Assembly: GCA_020283715.1 (NCBI GenBank)
Contig: JAIQCW010000044.1
Location: 1-64,000 of the forward strand
DNA: 64,000 bases
DNA from: Cytauxzoon felis
Lineage: Eukaryota; Apicomplexa; Aconoidasida; Piroplasmida; Theileriidae
Reading direction: 5' to 3'
The notes beneath the pieces are model-generated. The model worked only from the letters and a program-made list of their open reading frames with translations, was not told where the DNA came from and ran no database searches. Positions 1 through 9,796 of this stretch are shown piece by piece. Position numbers and translations under genes: made by a program. The first letter of the stretch is position 1, and each line of letters starts with the position of its first letter.

Positions 1-27
1 ATATATATATATATATATATATATATA
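1..27. repeat. (AT)n microsatellite
   Basis: Uninterrupted AT dinucleotide run at the window edge, just downstream of the rbfA stop codon. Its true length beyond the edge is unknown. Confidence 0.9.
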
Positions 28-30
28 CAT

Positions 31-1112
31 TTATTTAATTACATCTACAAGTATTAATTTTCGTCCTCGCTCTCTCGAATCTCTTGTATTTCCAATACGT
101 TTTCCTTCATCTAGAATATCCTGCTGTTTCTTAGCAATCATAGACTTGTACATGTCTAAAACGACCTCTAATGATGATAATATAAAAGATATCCAAAATC
201 AACTCACGAGTATTATCTAACATATCCAATGACTTGAATGATATAGTCGGTATATTCTTACGATGATTCAATAACTGAGCTAATAAATACCTTATACGCC
301 TATTACGCTTATCCAACCAACTCAATGCCTTAAATTATAATATGTAATGAATGAAGAAAGATAGCGCAAGTGATTGACTTGAGGGCCATGTACTCCACTT
401 GAGGTTACAACCACTGTTGGTCTTGCAGACAGCTCTTTTAATTACCTATCTCTAAAGAGTATAGCCACTCCCAGAGATCGTGGCAGAAGTAGAGGTAGTG
501 AGGATGTAACCTCAAGTGGAACCCGTAGCTGATCTCAGGGAAGCGGAGGGGGAAGTAAATGAAGTAGCTGTCTGCAAGACCAAGAGAGTTGGATTGGACC
601 TCAGGTAGAGAGCTGTCTGCAAGACCAACGGTGGTGGTAACCTCGGGTGGAGAAGAGGCTCCATGCAATGGGAAAGATGGACATAATGTGGACCTAGACC
701 TAGCGGTCGTCGGTTCGACCTCGGGTGGAGTAGACATGGTTAATTTATGATGTTTTCGGGGTAATTACCTGTCTTTTTTCGAAAGAGTCTCCGTAGATAT
801 TAACGTGTATGGTTGCGTGGGTACAATCTTTGGAGAGTGTGACTTTACCGACTGTGATTCCATCTATGAGATCATAATCGATATTTGGTCCGATATGTAA
901 TCCTTTTTCTAAAAATGTAAAAAATTAAAGCGTAAATGTAGATGCAAACTTTTGGTTAATATGGAATTGAATGCTTCAAAAATTTCCTTTTGTCTTCTTA
1001 ATCTATACACATCAAATCTGGTAAGTTCTAGTGGTTTCAAATGTATAGACGAGTATGAATTATAGATTATAAATGATAATGTACATTTTATAAAGATGAA
1101 AATAAAATACAT
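31..1112 (-). CDS. rbfA: Ribosome-binding factor A, probably organellar (4 exons)
   Basis: RbfA is a KH-fold factor that matures the small subunit of bacterial-type ribosomes. I rebuilt four exons: 1112-950, 908-769, 328-208 and 167-31. All junctions are GT-AG and in phase, giving about 186 residues. Exon 1 opens with a hydrophobic leader (MYFIFIFIKC...), fitting apicoplast or mitochondrial delivery. Exon 2 has the RbfA core 'GITVGKVTLSKDCTHATIHV', and exon 3 the helix 'RIRYLLAQLLNHRKNIP' followed by 'ISFKSLD', matching the family pattern RIR-LLA-RL-LR--P-L-F--D. Intron 2 (329-768) is unusually long because it holds a copy of the interspersed modular repeat; intron 3 is only 40 nt. The family call is firm; the compartment is inferred from the leader. 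Confidence 0.82.
394..729. repeat. Interspersed modular repeat copy in rbfA intron 2
   Basis: Begins TCCACTTGAGG and ends with the inverse CTCGGGTGGA. Inside are the GTCTTGCAGAC cassette, the CTCTAAAGAG cassette with its GCCACTCCCAGAGATCGTGGC partner, the GCTGATCTCAGGGAAGC cassette and a CCATGCAATGG cassette. In the direction of rbfA the main cassettes are inverted, and no single frame reads through the copy as in exonic copies. The flanks CCATGTAC and GTAGACATGG extend the inverted symmetry. Confidence 0.85.
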
Positions 1113-1135
1113 TAGATACCATATTGGTATTTTAT

Positions 1136-4045
1136 TTAGATTGAAGTTAATAGTGGTATAGTGCTAATCTTTGATATACAGCTCTTATTATCTGCGCCAG
1201 ATCTTAATAATTTATGATAATCACTTTTAATCTGTCTTAGATAGAGTATATATGGTAAGACGTACATACAAAATAATAATCTTCGATTGGTATCAAGTGG
1301 TCTATAACAGAAGCAATATGCACCAATTCCTATAATCATTTGAGAAAAAATCTTCATGAATAGGCCACGATTTAATAGATTTGGACTAAAAATTAAATTT
1401 AAAATGAGTAAAGATGCAAAATATAATATATATAAGGCCATAAATGTTGGACCTCTTACACATAATAATATAGATGTATGAGTTAATAATAATTCCATAA
1501 TTAAAGCAAGATGTACTGAATATCCAGAATTTTCTAATGATAATAGACTATACATTTCACAGCATGTAAATATCCAATTTATTATACATAAAGTTAGCAT
1601 TAACCAATAAAATCTTCTAGTATAACTTTCATTTTTTTTTAAATGACCTCTAAATAATGTTAATATAAATAATATAGAAATTATTGGATGAATAATAAAT
1701 CTTGCAATGAGTAGAAAAATTCTATAACCAGACATGAAATTTTTTTCATCTTCAGGACTTAAAGTTATATATTGACGTAATGTTAATAAACCAAATGTTA
1801 TAATACAATAAAAACAAACTAATAAACATTCAGGTCCAGTTATAGAATAAAAATAAGAATTGAAACTATGCATCCATTCTACATACCATCCTTCTATTAT
1901 ACTACTACTAAATAATTCCATTTTATTCCTAGGTGGTATAGCAATAGGTGTATACCATGTATTCTTATGCATAACCTCACGTTTACCCTTTACTTGTTCA
2001 TATATACCACAAAAATTACTCATTAAACGTTTACCACATGTTGGTAATAATAAATAAAACATTCTTAATAATGGATTAGATATTGTTGTACTAAAATTCT
2101 CTAAAAAAATATTTCGACGATTTAAACCAGTAAAACCAGTTATAAATGAACCACTACTAAATACTTCATTAGATGAAAATGTACTACTCATATATCCTAA
2201 TTGTAATGTATCTTTACTATCATTTTCCATACTAGAACGTCCTTGAGTTATCATACCTTTAGGTGTACTATTACTAGTCCATCCAATTGATGATAATGGT
2301 GTACCTTGAAATTCCAATCTATGATGTACACTTGTCTCAACTGAATACTCCACCTTTGGTAATTCTACATCCAATTGTGGATTTGAACATTGCGATTGTA
2401 TAGAATCATCATTACTTCTATTACTCTTAATATCTGTAACACATGTATCACTCTTTCCAGTACGTAAACTATAATAACTCTCATACATACTACTATTCAA
2501 ATTAACAAATTCATTTGTCATACCCTTAAATTCCAAACTCTTTTCAGAACCAATTCCATAATTTTTATGAAAATTTTTCGATTTTTGTTCATTAAACTCC
2601 TCCAAAAAATCAAAATTACGAGCTCCACATATCGTCAATGGTATAGCATCACAACTCCCAAATTCACTACTCTTATGTAAAAATGATTCCATAAATCCTC
2701 CAGATCTAGGCTTATAATAATCCAAAATTGTATTGTCATCATTAATCTTATCCATATTATTATTAATATACATAAATCCGTCATTAGAACCTCTATCGTA
2801 TGTAGAATTCATATATGATGTGAATTGCGTGTTTTTACGCTCTAAATGGGCATCTAAATGTGAAAATTGCCCTGAGTCAAATATATATCTCAATGATTCA
2901 TCATTTGGTGTTATACACTCATCCGTATAAGTACGTTTACCAAGTGCTTTATTTGCTATTGCATTCTCCCTACAAAATTCAACCCATTCTACGTCTTCAT
3001 CTTCTTCAGCAAAACTCCCTTCGCCTTCAAATATGCCACTTGCAAGATTACTTCTAACATAATTACTCCCTACCAGAGTAGATCCAAATGTGGTCATTGT
3101 AGATATTGCAGATGGTGGAACTACAGATGCACGTGGCATTTTATTTGGTGCATCATATAAATTACTATTTACCACCTCAAATGGTTTAAAACCAGTGTTT
3201 AAATCTTGTACATCTGCAGTTATATTACGTACACTATCATCAGGTGGCATAGTAGAATGAATTGGTTGTGAAGTCACAGTATAAATATTCCTAGAATCAA
3301 CAGATGTAAATTGCTCAGAACAAGATGGATTAAAGTCCTTTAATTGGTATACAGACATCTCTAATTCCTTAAGTGTGTCGAATTCACCCATAAAATAAGC
3401 AGCTTTATTTTTCCATCTCGATAACAAATAACCCAATTTCCACGACCTATTATAGTAAATTATGCCTCCTACAACCTGCATTAACAGTAATCCCATATCA
3501 ACAAACAAGATTTTATTGTTTGATAATCCTCCAAAAGATAAATTCGTGGATATATCCTTTACGGTATCGCTAGTAATAAAACCCTCATATTTGCCGTAAA
3601 GTTCCTTCAATAGGATACCCTGAAATATTAATCCAATGGATATACTAGTTAAACACAGTAATACTATAAATCCACATGGAAATCCAGTCAAAGAAAATGA
3701 AATTATAGTAAGGTGTAATGCTATTGTAGATAACATACCATGATAAGCCGTTAATCCGATGAGTGTAACAATACTACATAATAACACAACTGGTAAAAAG
3801 CACTTGTAGAACTTATGATATTTAGCATAATTTGCAGTTCTTCTAGAAGATGCTAATGATATAACAAATAAAATCGCAGACAAAGTCAATGCCCATAAAT
3901 GATTTTGTAAATCGTCAACATTTTCAGAATGTCTCATTATACCAAAGCCTATTAGAACCATGGAAAATAAATGCAATACTGTGAGCATAGTCATAAAATC
4001 TTCCGATCTTATATAGTACGAATGGCGTAACACAACCCATTTCAT
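1136..4045 (-). CDS. Multi-pass membrane protein, function unknown
   Basis: A single 969-residue reading frame. The N-terminal 200 residues contain about five to six hydrophobic helices (for example LFSMVLIGFGI, ALTLSAILFVISLA, VVLLCSIVTLIGLTA). A polar central part (about 230-690) is rich in Ser, Asn and Asp. A C-terminal block (about 720-940) has another six or so helices, including ECLLVCFYCIITFGLL and FRIFLLIARFI-like segments. This 6TM-loop-6TM layout resembles the membrane halves of receptor-type cyclases, but no cyclase or ATPase motif is visible, so no function is claimed. No repeat copy lies inside it. It sits tail to tail with nothing; the rbfA start lies only 24 bp below its stop on the same strand. 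Confidence 0.75.
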   Translation of the reverse strand: MKWVVLRHSYYIRSEDFMTMLTVLHLFSMVLIGFGIMRHSENVDDLQNHLWALTLSAILFVISLASSRRTANYAKYHKFYKCFLPVVLLCSIVTLIGLTAYHGMLSTIALHLTIISFSLTGFPCGFIVLLCLTSISIGLIFQGILLKELYGKYEGFITSDTVKDISTNLSFGGLSNNKILFVDMGLLLMQVVGGIIYYNRSWKLGYLLSRWKNKAAYFMGEFDTLKELEMSVYQLKDFNPSCSEQFTSVDSRNIYTVTSQPIHSTMPPDDSVRNITADVQDLNTGFKPFEVVNSNLYDAPNKMPRASVVPPSAISTMTTFGSTLVGSNYVRSNLASGIFEGEGSFAEEDEDVEWVEFCRENAIANKALGKRTYTDECITPNDESLRYIFDSGQFSHLDAHLERKNTQFTSYMNSTYDRGSNDGFMYINNNMDKINDDNTILDYYKPRSGGFMESFLHKSSEFGSCDAIPLTICGARNFDFLEEFNEQKSKNFHKNYGIGSEKSLEFKGMTNEFVNLNSSMYESYYSLRTGKSDTCVTDIKSNRSNDDSIQSQCSNPQLDVELPKVEYSVETSVHHRLEFQGTPLSSIGWTSNSTPKGMITQGRSSMENDSKDTLQLGYMSSTFSSNEVFSSGSFITGFTGLNRRNIFLENFSTTISNPLLRMFYLLLPTCGKRLMSNFCGIYEQVKGKREVMHKNTWYTPIAIPPRNKMELFSSSIIEGWYVEWMHSFNSYFYSITGPECLLVCFYCIITFGLLTLRQYITLSPEDEKNFMSGYRIFLLIARFIIHPIISILFILTLFRGHLKKNESYTRRFYWLMLTLCIINWIFTCCEMYSLLSLENSGYSVHLALIMELLLTHTSILLCVRGPTFMALYILYFASLLILNLIFSPNLLNRGLFMKIFSQMIIGIGAYCFCYRPLDTNRRLLFCMYVLPYILYLRQIKSDYHKLLRSGADNKSCISKISTIPLLTSI

Positions 4046-4329
4046 TTTTAACTACATTTAAAACAATTGACACATTAATATATAACATTATATCCATACA
4101 TCCTAAATAAAATAACTATAATTCATGTAGTAATATAATTTTTGATCTCTATTTACCTTCAAACAACACACACCACCTACACACCCAACCATACCGTAAA
4201 CAGCTAGAAGATGAAGTAACAATGTTAGATCAAGTAAATCATGAATAGTAAAATGAAATGAAAAATAAGTTACAAAAATTATAAGATGAAAGGATAAGAT
4301 ATCCTTTGTTTAAAAACAAAATCTCAATA

Positions 4330-5409
4330 CTAATTTGAAATGAACCTCCGTTGACAGGAGAGATTAACATTATGATAATTATCTTCAAGAACTTTATTGT
4401 TGTTGAAATAATTGATATAATACTTCAGTTTAACATCTTCATATGAATGACCATTCTTCAATCTCTTCTTGTGATCTAAATTCAATCGTACAAATCGTTC
4501 TATACTTGTATTATAATTTGTAGGACTTAATCCTTCACCCATTGATGGTCTTGGTCCATGATAATTTTTCCATAATGAATAACGATGATCATTCCAATTG
4601 AATCTAATAGTAGGATTAGGTGTAACACAATAACATTTTTGAAGTATAAAAACATTAGATGATTTGTCTATATATTTATTTGTAGCATTAAGATACCATA
4701 AAACTTCATCTACAGTTAAAGGATCTTTTAACCAATTTATATTATTTTTAGAAACATTACGCCAACGATTAGTTAAATAATTTAATATTTTTTCATTATC
4801 ATTATCTTCACAACCAATTTCTTTACTAATCTTACGTTTTAAATTGCCACAAATATAATATTGACTCATTTGACGATTGAAAATATCATTTATTGATACA
4901 TATGGTAATGATGATCCAAATATAGAAAATGGATTCCATGTACTTTGTTCAACAACTTTTTCATATAATTTATCCCTATTAAACCATTTTTTACATGGCA
5001 ATTGCTTTGCCAATTTTCTATTTATCTGCGATACATTTAAATTTTTAATCGTTAATTTATCCTTAGTATTTTGTTGTAAATCATAATGTCTAATACGATA
5101 CCACTCATTTAATTCACCAACTGTATTAAACTTAGATACCATTGAACATTCTAGAAGCTCATCATCCTTAAGTAATGATGATCCTATAGTCGAAGATGGT
5201 CCACCAAATTTTATTAAAAAGTATAACCCTAAATCATAATTATTCTCAAATCTTTTTTTACGTAGTTTTAATAAATATTTATGTTTATAATAACGAACTA
5301 TTTTACGCTTAGGTGTAGTCTCCTCAGATGATATATAAAATGGATCATCAATTGTACCCGTTATAATTAAATTGGTACTATAATTCATATAATGATGATT
5401 AGATAACAT
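4330..5409 (-). CDS. Conserved-looking basic protein, function unknown
   Basis: A single-exon frame of 359 residues starting MLSNHHYMNYSTN. It is rich in Lys, Arg, Tyr and Asn, with no signal peptide, membrane helix or recognised motif. Balanced composition without long low-complexity runs, plus segments such as 'LPCKKWFNRDKLYEKVVEQ' and 'RFNWNDHRYSLWKNYHGPRP', suggest a folded protein. It could be an organellar ribosomal or RNA-binding protein, but that is only a guess. The 284 bp between it and the next gene hold no clear feature. Confidence 0.6.
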   Translation of the reverse strand: MLSNHHYMNYSTNLIITGTIDDPFYISSEETTPKRKIVRYYKHKYLLKLRKKRFENNYDLGLYFLIKFGGPSSTIGSSLLKDDELLECSMVSKFNTVGELNEWYRIRHYDLQQNTKDKLTIKNLNVSQINRKLAKQLPCKKWFNRDKLYEKVVEQSTWNPFSIFGSSLPYVSINDIFNRQMSQYYICGNLKRKISKEIGCEDNDNEKILNYLTNRWRNVSKNNINWLKDPLTVDEVLWYLNATNKYIDKSSNVFILQKCYCVTPNPTIRFNWNDHRYSLWKNYHGPRPSMGEGLSPTNYNTSIERFVRLNLDHKKRLKNGHSYEDVKLKYYINYFNNNKVLEDNYHNVNLSCQRRFISN

Positions 5410-5676
5410 TTAAACATTATTAAAATTACATTAATTATTATAATGTGTACAATATCTAATCAGCTTGAAACTGATTCACAACATACACCACTGTGATGTT
5501 GATTCTAGATGTTATGCAATATAGCTATAAAATTATGGATAAATATTCTAAAATCAATATATTAAAACCATAATTTAATATTTTTATCGTTTCTATTGTA
5601 TTATAGCATGTCTATCTTAACCCTTTCAAATTCGGAAACATCCAACAGTATGATATCATCTATTTTAAAAAGAAAC

Positions 5677-7784
5677 CTACAAATATGGTGAAATTAATTG
5701 TTTAGCATCATTATATTTATTTTTTATTATATTATATTGATCATGTGAGATATATGTAGAGTTATCAGAATGGAAATCCATAAAATCTGACCATGTCTGC
5801 TCAATATTTATATAAGTACTATTAAGATCTTCAATAATATTTTGTGTTTTCTTATTAGTTTGAATATCATTTATAATAGATCTAGCGATATTTATATCTG
5901 AATCTAATTTTTCTATAATATAATTCGAGTACTGTTGTATAATACTCTTAATATTATTAAGAATTGTTGTATACTTATTTTCTAATTCTATACCCGTAGA
6001 ATTATATAAACGTTTCATAAACTCATCCGAATCATCAGTCAATGATTTTATCTTACCTATATCATTATACTTCCTCAAATAGTCATCCTTTATATTATCA
6101 TTACTTATTGTTTTAATATAACTCTCATTTATTGTATTAATCTCCTTCTTTGCATTTAATAATTCATTCTCTTTTATATTCAACATATCCAATTTCATAT
6201 CAATTTCCATCTGTATCTTATCCAATTCTTCTAATAATAACTTCTTCCTTTCCTCTAAATCTACTAATGCATCTCGTATCTCCGATATTTTACCATCACA
6301 TTGTAATATTAAATTATTCAATGGCTCACTATCCTTCATATACACACTCTTAATATCAGCATCTGCATTCTCTATATTCGTTATACTATTCCTACATTCA
6401 AGTTTACATTTAGATAACATACTACGCAATAAATTCATATTCCCCTTATAATCATTATAACTCGATTCATTACACTTTGAAGACAATGATATGTTATCCA
6501 AACTATCCTTATGCAATAATAAACGATCCAATAAATTAGTCGATGCACCCTAAAATTAAATGAATTGAAATATTAATAAAAATCAGTTACATATTAACTC
6601 TATTTATCTTGCAGATAACTCTCCACCTGAGGTTAGTCCTGCCGTCAGCTCTTCTATTTAGTTATCCCTTCGCTTCCCAGAGATCAGCTACGGGTTCCAC
6701 TTGAGGTCTACTTAATGTGACTTATACCGCACTTATATCCATCATTCAATGTATTGTAACCATCTAACAAACAGCATGGGCAAATTATTAATGTAACGCG
6801 TTTACAACCGCAAACCGATTTACCATTTACGCATTCGGTTTCACAACAGTTTTTAGTTGTCACTGGTTTACACTCGTATTTATTCTTCAACTCCTTCGTA
6901 TACACCTCGACAAGTCTGAAGTAAATGAATATACCCGTAGCTGATCTCAGGGAAGCGGAGGGGGAACTAAACAAATAAGCTGTCTGCAAGACGAAGAGAG
7001 GTGGATTGTACTTCAGGTGGAGAGTTGTCTGCAACATAATGAAAGGAAAGGATGTTTAATGGAATGTTTTTTTAATTACCTCTGAAACGGTTGTATTTTG
7101 CATATCTAGCGATAATACTTCGGTTGCGATTCGTTTTCTTTGTTCAAGTAATAGATCATCTTTCCAGTTTATTTTTAGTGTATTTATAAGTTGTACTACA
7201 AGTTCTGGATGTGTATCATCCATGGGTTTCATATTTAATACGAGATTAATGATTTCATCGTGTATATTCCTTGAACCAGAAAGGCAGAGAGTAAATATTT
7301 GTTTAAGGCATTTTTTGAGTATCATAGCCTCAGTATTGTTTTTTTCATCAGTCTCATCCTTACCAGTTGGTATAAGAATGTCATCATCTTTATTACTAGA
7401 CGTTTTATGATTGACGTTAGATATAATCATGGTACGAACAAGACTCTCCAAAGCTGATGACCTCAAAAACACCTGACGGAAATTCAGTGTCATGTTCTTC
7501 AACTTTAATTCATTATCGTCATAATCGTAGTTGTATAATAAGTAATCATTTACATCAACGAGATTGTTTGACCATTGTATTAGACATTCAGGTATTAAAA
7601 ATTTATGTTTTGATGATTCTAATAGTAAGCCTTCTAACTGTCTAGCGCTTTTTATACTTTCTAAAGAACGTCCTAATAACGTTCTACGTGTAGCATTATC
7701 CGATATTACTTGTATTACATTTTCTGCTGTATTACGTGCTTTAGTACAGACATCATTTATCCACCGCCCTAATGTTTCATCCAT
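5677..7784 (-). CDS. Two-exon protein with helical N-terminal and coiled-coil C-terminal half
   Basis: Exon 1 is 7784-7080 (235 codons, ending ...TVSE before GTAATT). Exon 2 is 6549-5677 (starting GASTNLLDRLLL after TTTTAG). Both ends are phase 0, so the joined frame gives about 525 residues. The N-terminal half is alpha-helical with no family I recognise. Residues around 320-400 form a strong coiled coil (ALVDLEERKKLLLEELDKIQ). No signal peptide or membrane helix is seen. The intron (6550-7079, 530 bp) is swollen by a split copy of the modular repeat that carries a cysteine-rich fragment. Treating the two halves as separate genes is the alternative, but the second half lacks an ATG and starts exactly at a good acceptor. 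Confidence 0.65.
6609..7035. repeat. Split modular repeat carrying a cysteine-rich fragment, in an intron
   Basis: The outer ends are an inverted pair (TTGCAGATAACTCTCCACCT on the left, its complement with one mismatch on the right). A GCTGATCTC-type cassette lies on each side of the fragment at 6708-6918. This is a composite unit, not a simple copy. Confidence 0.75.
6708..6918 (-). pseudogene. Fragment of a cysteine-rich gene family (CGISH module)
   Basis: Reads ...YTKELKNKYECKP then cysteine clusters (NCCETEC, CGCKR, CPCC) and ends LNDGYKCGISHIK followed by a stop. Three relatives occur in this window (42.88-43.25, 58.6-58.96 and 61.8-62.06 kb) sharing LVEEYTKELK at the start and LKDG-KCGISHVMK near the end. 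It has no own ATG and lies in an intron between two repeat halves, so it is best read as a captured fragment. I do not recognise the family. Confidence 0.6.
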
Positions 7785-7949
7785 TGGAAATTACCTTTAA
7801 ATTACATTTAAACATTACATTATTAATCTTCCTTAAAACATCTTACTTGGTCAAACTACAACGCTCAGTAATAGTACCCTCTACACCCACCGTGGTTATA
7901 AAATTCTAACGAGTATAAAATTTCACAATATTGATTATTTTAATTTGAT

Positions 7950-8865
7950 ATGTGTACGTGTATAATAATATTATATTTAATAACTAATTTATTGCAACTA
8001 CAACTAGTATACTCCAAGTGTTATAAATCACCGAGATTTACGCTTTTAAATACCAGGAGAATTGATACACATCCCAAAGATGCTCAGGTAGAAGTTGAGC
8101 ATATGACCAAAGACTATGGTTACGACGGTTATAAGCACGATAAAGAGGCGGATACATTCGGAGGTGACTCAACATCAGCAACTGACAAACATAATGACGC
8201 GAAAACATTCGCAGAGGCTTCAACATCAACATCTGAAGATGCATTAGAGGAACAGGCGAATAGAGAAGGAGCTAGTTCAACCACGGATACACAAATGGGA
8301 GAAAGTAACGATCATACAAGTACAGAGAATACATCAGGAATAGTCGTAGATGCAGAAAAGGGGAGATTAAAGGATGATGTACCATTATCAACGATGCAAG
8401 TATGTTTTAATATTAATGGATAATTCAATGCACACATCTTTCATACAACATTCATAGGGTTCAAGTAATTATTCAAATGTAGACAACAAGACAAAGAATG
8501 GTGAGTCCTTTATCCATTTAATTTAATTGAACATCCAGTAACGTCTCATCATACCGGAGATACCTCTACTTATGTGACAAATAATTTTTACAATCGTAAG
8601 TTTTTATAGAAATATCATCAATTGACATTCAGCTCCAATCAAAAATGACGAAACATTTACAAGCGGTGCACAATTGGAACATGAATATTTGTGGAAGAGG
8701 ATTTACGATATCGATTCGAAATTATTTACAATGGAACCCATACCAGCAAATAGAATCGACGAAAGTAGCATGAAACGTAAAGGTCTTGTAATTACATTTG
8801 ATCCAGAAACCGATCCTAATAAGCATACGCTAACGTTGGATAGTAGTGGAATACCAATCGCATAA
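7950..8865 (+). CDS. Secreted protein with Ser/Thr/Glu-rich region (4 exons)
   Basis: Exons 7950-8399, 8458-8500, 8539-8595 and 8633-8865, all GT-AG and in phase, give about 260 residues. A signal peptide (MCTCIIILYLITNLLQLQLVYS) is followed by a low-complexity acidic and Ser/Thr-rich stretch (about 45-150). The C-terminal part, spread over three small exons, is compact and hydrophilic (AQLEHEYLWKRIYDIDSKLF ... TLDSSGIPIA). No transmembrane helix or GPI signal follows. The layout fits a small exported or parasitophorous secreted protein of piroplasms; no family is recognised. The exon chain is my reconstruction. Confidence 0.6.
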
Positions 8866-9287
8866 TAAATTTTTAATGTAATTTACATAAAGTCTACTAT
8901 AATAACTATCTTAAAGTAAGTATTCCTCTATGGTTTCCTTGATGTATAAGTATATAATCTCCAATATTAGGGCAAAAACCCATGTCTTGGTACTTGTAGA
9001 GATGAATTCACCATTACTACCAATTTCAGTATCTTCTTACACAAATTCAATACCATCTAGTAATTATAGACAATTAATTCAATAAAATTAATCATTGTAT
9101 AATATAAAATGTTAAAATAATATTGTAGAATAGGATTATATGAGGTTAAATTAAGCTTGTTGTGTATTATAGTATATCGGGAGTTGACTGCACCGTCAGA
9201 AATTAATTGTTATAATATTTGGTGGGTAGAATAATGGATAGTAAAAAATGTCTAGTATGTATATAAATGAAGTATAATTGATATAAT
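8866..9287. other. Intergenic stretch with an uncertain minus-strand exon
   Basis: A minus-strand frame at about 8911-9030 reads DTEIGSNGEFISTSTKTW then a hydrophobic run ending IEEYLL and a stop. It follows a weak acceptor and no partner exon could be found, so it is not called a gene. The rest is AT-rich with no feature seen. Confidence 0.3.
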
Positions 9288-9697
9288 ATGGAAAGTAAGA
9301 TAAGAATAGGGTTACCCCTTTTAGGATTAGGATTTTTCACCGGATTATTAGGATGTTTGTTTTTATTTGATCGATTATTATTAACAATATCTAATTTATT
9401 TACTATAACTGGTTTCTATTTTCTATTAGGTTCACGTAAATTTTATTCATTTTTTATAAATAGTAAAAAAAGAAGGGAAGTTGTCTATATTTTGGTGGTG
9501 TATCTATAATTATATTTTTAAAATATGGATTTATCGGTTTTATTATGCAACTTTGTGGTTTGTATTTTCTATTTGGAGCTTTTATACCAAATATAATCTC
9601 ATATATTAAAGTTACTCCATTTTCATTTGTACTTGAGTTACCATTAATATCACATGTTGTTAAATTACTACACTCTAAAGACTTTTTACCTGTTTAA
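9288..9697 (+). CDS. GOT1: GOT1 family vesicle-transport membrane protein, frame interrupted in an A run
   Basis: GOT1 proteins are small four-helix membrane proteins of early Golgi/ER vesicle traffic. Frame 1 gives MESKIRIGLPLLGLGFFTGL, then the family block FDRLLLTISNLFTITGFYFLLGSRKF in register. After SKKRRE the frame changes, and the remaining family blocks (YFGGVSIIIF, IGFIMQLCGLYFLFGAFIPN) continue in another frame to a stop at 9697. The switch falls at a run of seven A; one extra A would restore NSKKKKGSCLYFGG, as in the family. Length (about 136 residues) is then normal. A consensus homopolymer error is the simplest cause; a real frameshift cannot be excluded. Confidence 0.8.
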
Positions 9698-9796
9698 TCT
9701 TTATAAAAATTATATATATATACATTATATGATATATATGGAGTCGAATCATATCAATTACAATAATTATATAATGAGTATTACAATTGTATTATA

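Noticed and set aside
1..27. Telomere or subtelomere at the left edge
   Set aside because: Only an AT run; no CCCTAAA-type repeats, and housekeeping genes begin at once.
700..725. tRNA T-loop-like GGTTCGACC
   Set aside because: Part of a repeat copy; no acceptor stem, D arm or anticodon arm around it.
438..737. A 99-residue frame (MSTPPEVEPTT...) on the minus strand
   Set aside because: It is a read-through of the repeat copy in the rbfA intron; the frame jumps between cassettes and ends in repeat sequence.
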